A stretch of DNA of 64,000 nucleotides. It comes from Mesorhizobium sp. YC-39. GTDB taxonomy: Bacteria; Pseudomonadota; Alphaproteobacteria; Rhizobiales; Rhizobiaceae. Below are positions 63,322 through 64,000 of this stretch, in pieces; the first letter of the stretch is position 1; each line of letters begins with the position of its first letter. The position numbers and the translations under genes are program-made. Under the pieces are notes generated by a model. The model was given only the letters and a program-made list of their open reading frames with translations, did no database searches and was not told where the DNA came from. Location of the stretch: positions 248,001-312,000 of the forward strand of contig NZ_JAOWPS010000005.1 in assembly GCF_025753795.1 (NCBI RefSeq). Direction: 5' to 3'.

Positions 63322-63930
63322 ATGTTCTACGAGCCGTCGAAAGGGCATGGGCTGCCGCACGACCCCTCCAAGGCGATCGTGGCGCCGCGCCCGATCGGCT
63401 GGATCTCGACAGTGGACAGGGACGGCAGGATCAATCTTGCGCCCTATTCCTTCTTCAATGCCTTTTCGACCCGGCCCTTCATCGTCTGGTTCTCGTCCGA
63501 AGGCGAGAAGGACAGCGCCACCTTTGCCGAGGAAACCGGCGAGTTCGTCGCCAATCTGGTCAGCCGCGAGCTGGCGGAGAAAATGAATCGAACGGCGGTG
63601 GACGCGCCGCGCGGCATAAGCGAGTTCGGCTATGCCGAGCTGGCGATGGCGCCGTCGCGTCTTGTTGCGCCGCCCCGTGTGGCGGCAGCACCCGCCGCGC
63701 TCGAATGCCGGGTGACGGAGATATTTCGCCCGAAAGCGCTGGACGGAACATCGACGAGCGCGGTCGTGGTGGCCGGCGAAGTCGTCGGTGTCCATATCGA
63801 CGACGCGTTCCTGAACGACGGCAGGTTCGATATCGTCAGGGCGGGCAATGTCGGCCGTCTCGGCTACATGGACTATGCCAGTGTCGACGAGATATTCTCG
63901 ATGCGCCGGCCCCGTTGGGAAAAAGAATAG
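63322..63930 (+). CDS. Flavin reductase-like (DIM6/NTAB) family protein
   Basis: FMN-binding protein of 202 residues in the flavin_reduct family: APRPIGWISTVDRDGRINLAPYSFFNAFS is the typical FMN site, followed by KDSATFAEETGEFVANLVS. A gagaga ribosome site is near the ATG. It probably reduces or carries flavin; its substrate is unknown. Not in an obvious operon, since a large palindrome separates it from the nitroreductase gene. Confidence 0.88.
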   Translation: MFYEPSKGHGLPHDPSKAIVAPRPIGWISTVDRDGRINLAPYSFFNAFSTRPFIVWFSSEGEKDSATFAEETGEFVANLVSRELAEKMNRTAVDAPRGISEFGYAELAMAPSRLVAPPRVAAAPAALECRVTEIFRPKALDGTSTSAVVVAGEVVGVHIDDAFLNDGRFDIVRAGNVGRLGYMDYASVDEIFSMRRPRWEKE

Positions 63931-63942
63931 GGCTGGGGAAGA

Positions 63943-64000
63943 TCAGGCCAGAACTCCAGCCGCCCTGGCCCGCGCCAGAAGCCGTTCGGCGAGTCTGAGA
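63943..64000 (-). CDS. C-terminal end of a gene cut by the window
   Basis: Minus-strand frame open to the right edge, with the last 18 residues LRLAERLLARARAAGVLA before a TGA at 63943. The residue choice is helix-like and the stop lies 12 bp from the convergent flavin reductase stop. Too little is visible to name it. Confidence 0.35.
   Translation of the reverse strand, partial: LRLAERLLARARAAGVLA

Noticed and set aside
1..64000. CRISPR array, integrase, transposase, phage or rRNA genes
   Set aside because: No regularly spaced repeats and no such proteins or RNA sequences were found on either strand by reading.

Overview
The window looks like chromosomal DNA of a high-GC alphaproteobacterium of the Rhizobiales, most likely Mesorhizobium or a close relative. 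The evidence is the codon and protein character of the housekeeping genes (map, radC, hom, glpX, recJ, thrS, folE, hisI, a class I phaC), DUF982 and DUF2161 proteins, an ExoF/ExoQ-style polysaccharide locus, and short palindromic dispersed repeats of a type I associate with rhizobial genomes. The genus is an inference; no rRNA is present.

Region 1, about 1-22218, is a surface polysaccharide cluster. It holds a Wzy/ExoQ-like polymerase (cut by the left edge), an ExoF-like export protein, a Wzx flippase, five glycosyltransferases (two GT2, three GT4), a DUF707 protein, a PIG-L deacetylase, an FkbM methyltransferase, three methyltransferases of the sugar C-methyltransferase type, a glucose-1-phosphate cytidylyltransferase (rfbF) with a partner SDR enzyme, a secreted glycoside hydrolase with a DUF4214 tail, and a 693-residue protein of unknown function with jelly-roll-like repeats. 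Together they suggest a polymer containing a CDP-derived, C-methylated sugar. The initiating transferase and the chain-length/co-polymerase protein are not here and may lie to the left. Genes switch strand often, and several are joined by 4-bp stop/start overlaps.

Region 2, about 22.2-28.6 kb, has radC and map, separated by a LysR regulator and a quinone-oxidoreductase-like gene. A decayed second copy of the 3' end of map lies beside radC, marking the insertion. Small hypothetical genes, a DUF982 gene and an alpha/beta hydrolase follow.

Region 3, about 28.7-37 kb, is an uptake and hydrolysis locus: a five-gene branched-chain-amino-acid-type ABC transporter (+) converges on an RpiR regulator and an M20 deacylase (-). 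Between them sits a lower-GC two-gene module coding for a beta/gamma-crystallin-like protein and a tiny cysteine-rich secreted protein.

Region 4, about 37-41 kb, is gene-poor, with small orphan genes, tRNA-Glu and an M15-type lipoprotein. Region 5, about 41-64 kb, is mainly core metabolism: phaC, an alaC-like aminotransferase, hom, glpX, recJ, a GlxA-type AraC regulator with an MFS pump, patatin, hisI-folE, a NifU-like scaffold, yidD, thrS, an acyltransferase and flavin enzymes. Apparent insertions are a LysR gene with a small ORF and a class D beta-lactamase near yidD. No transposase, integrase, phage gene, rRNA or CRISPR array was seen.
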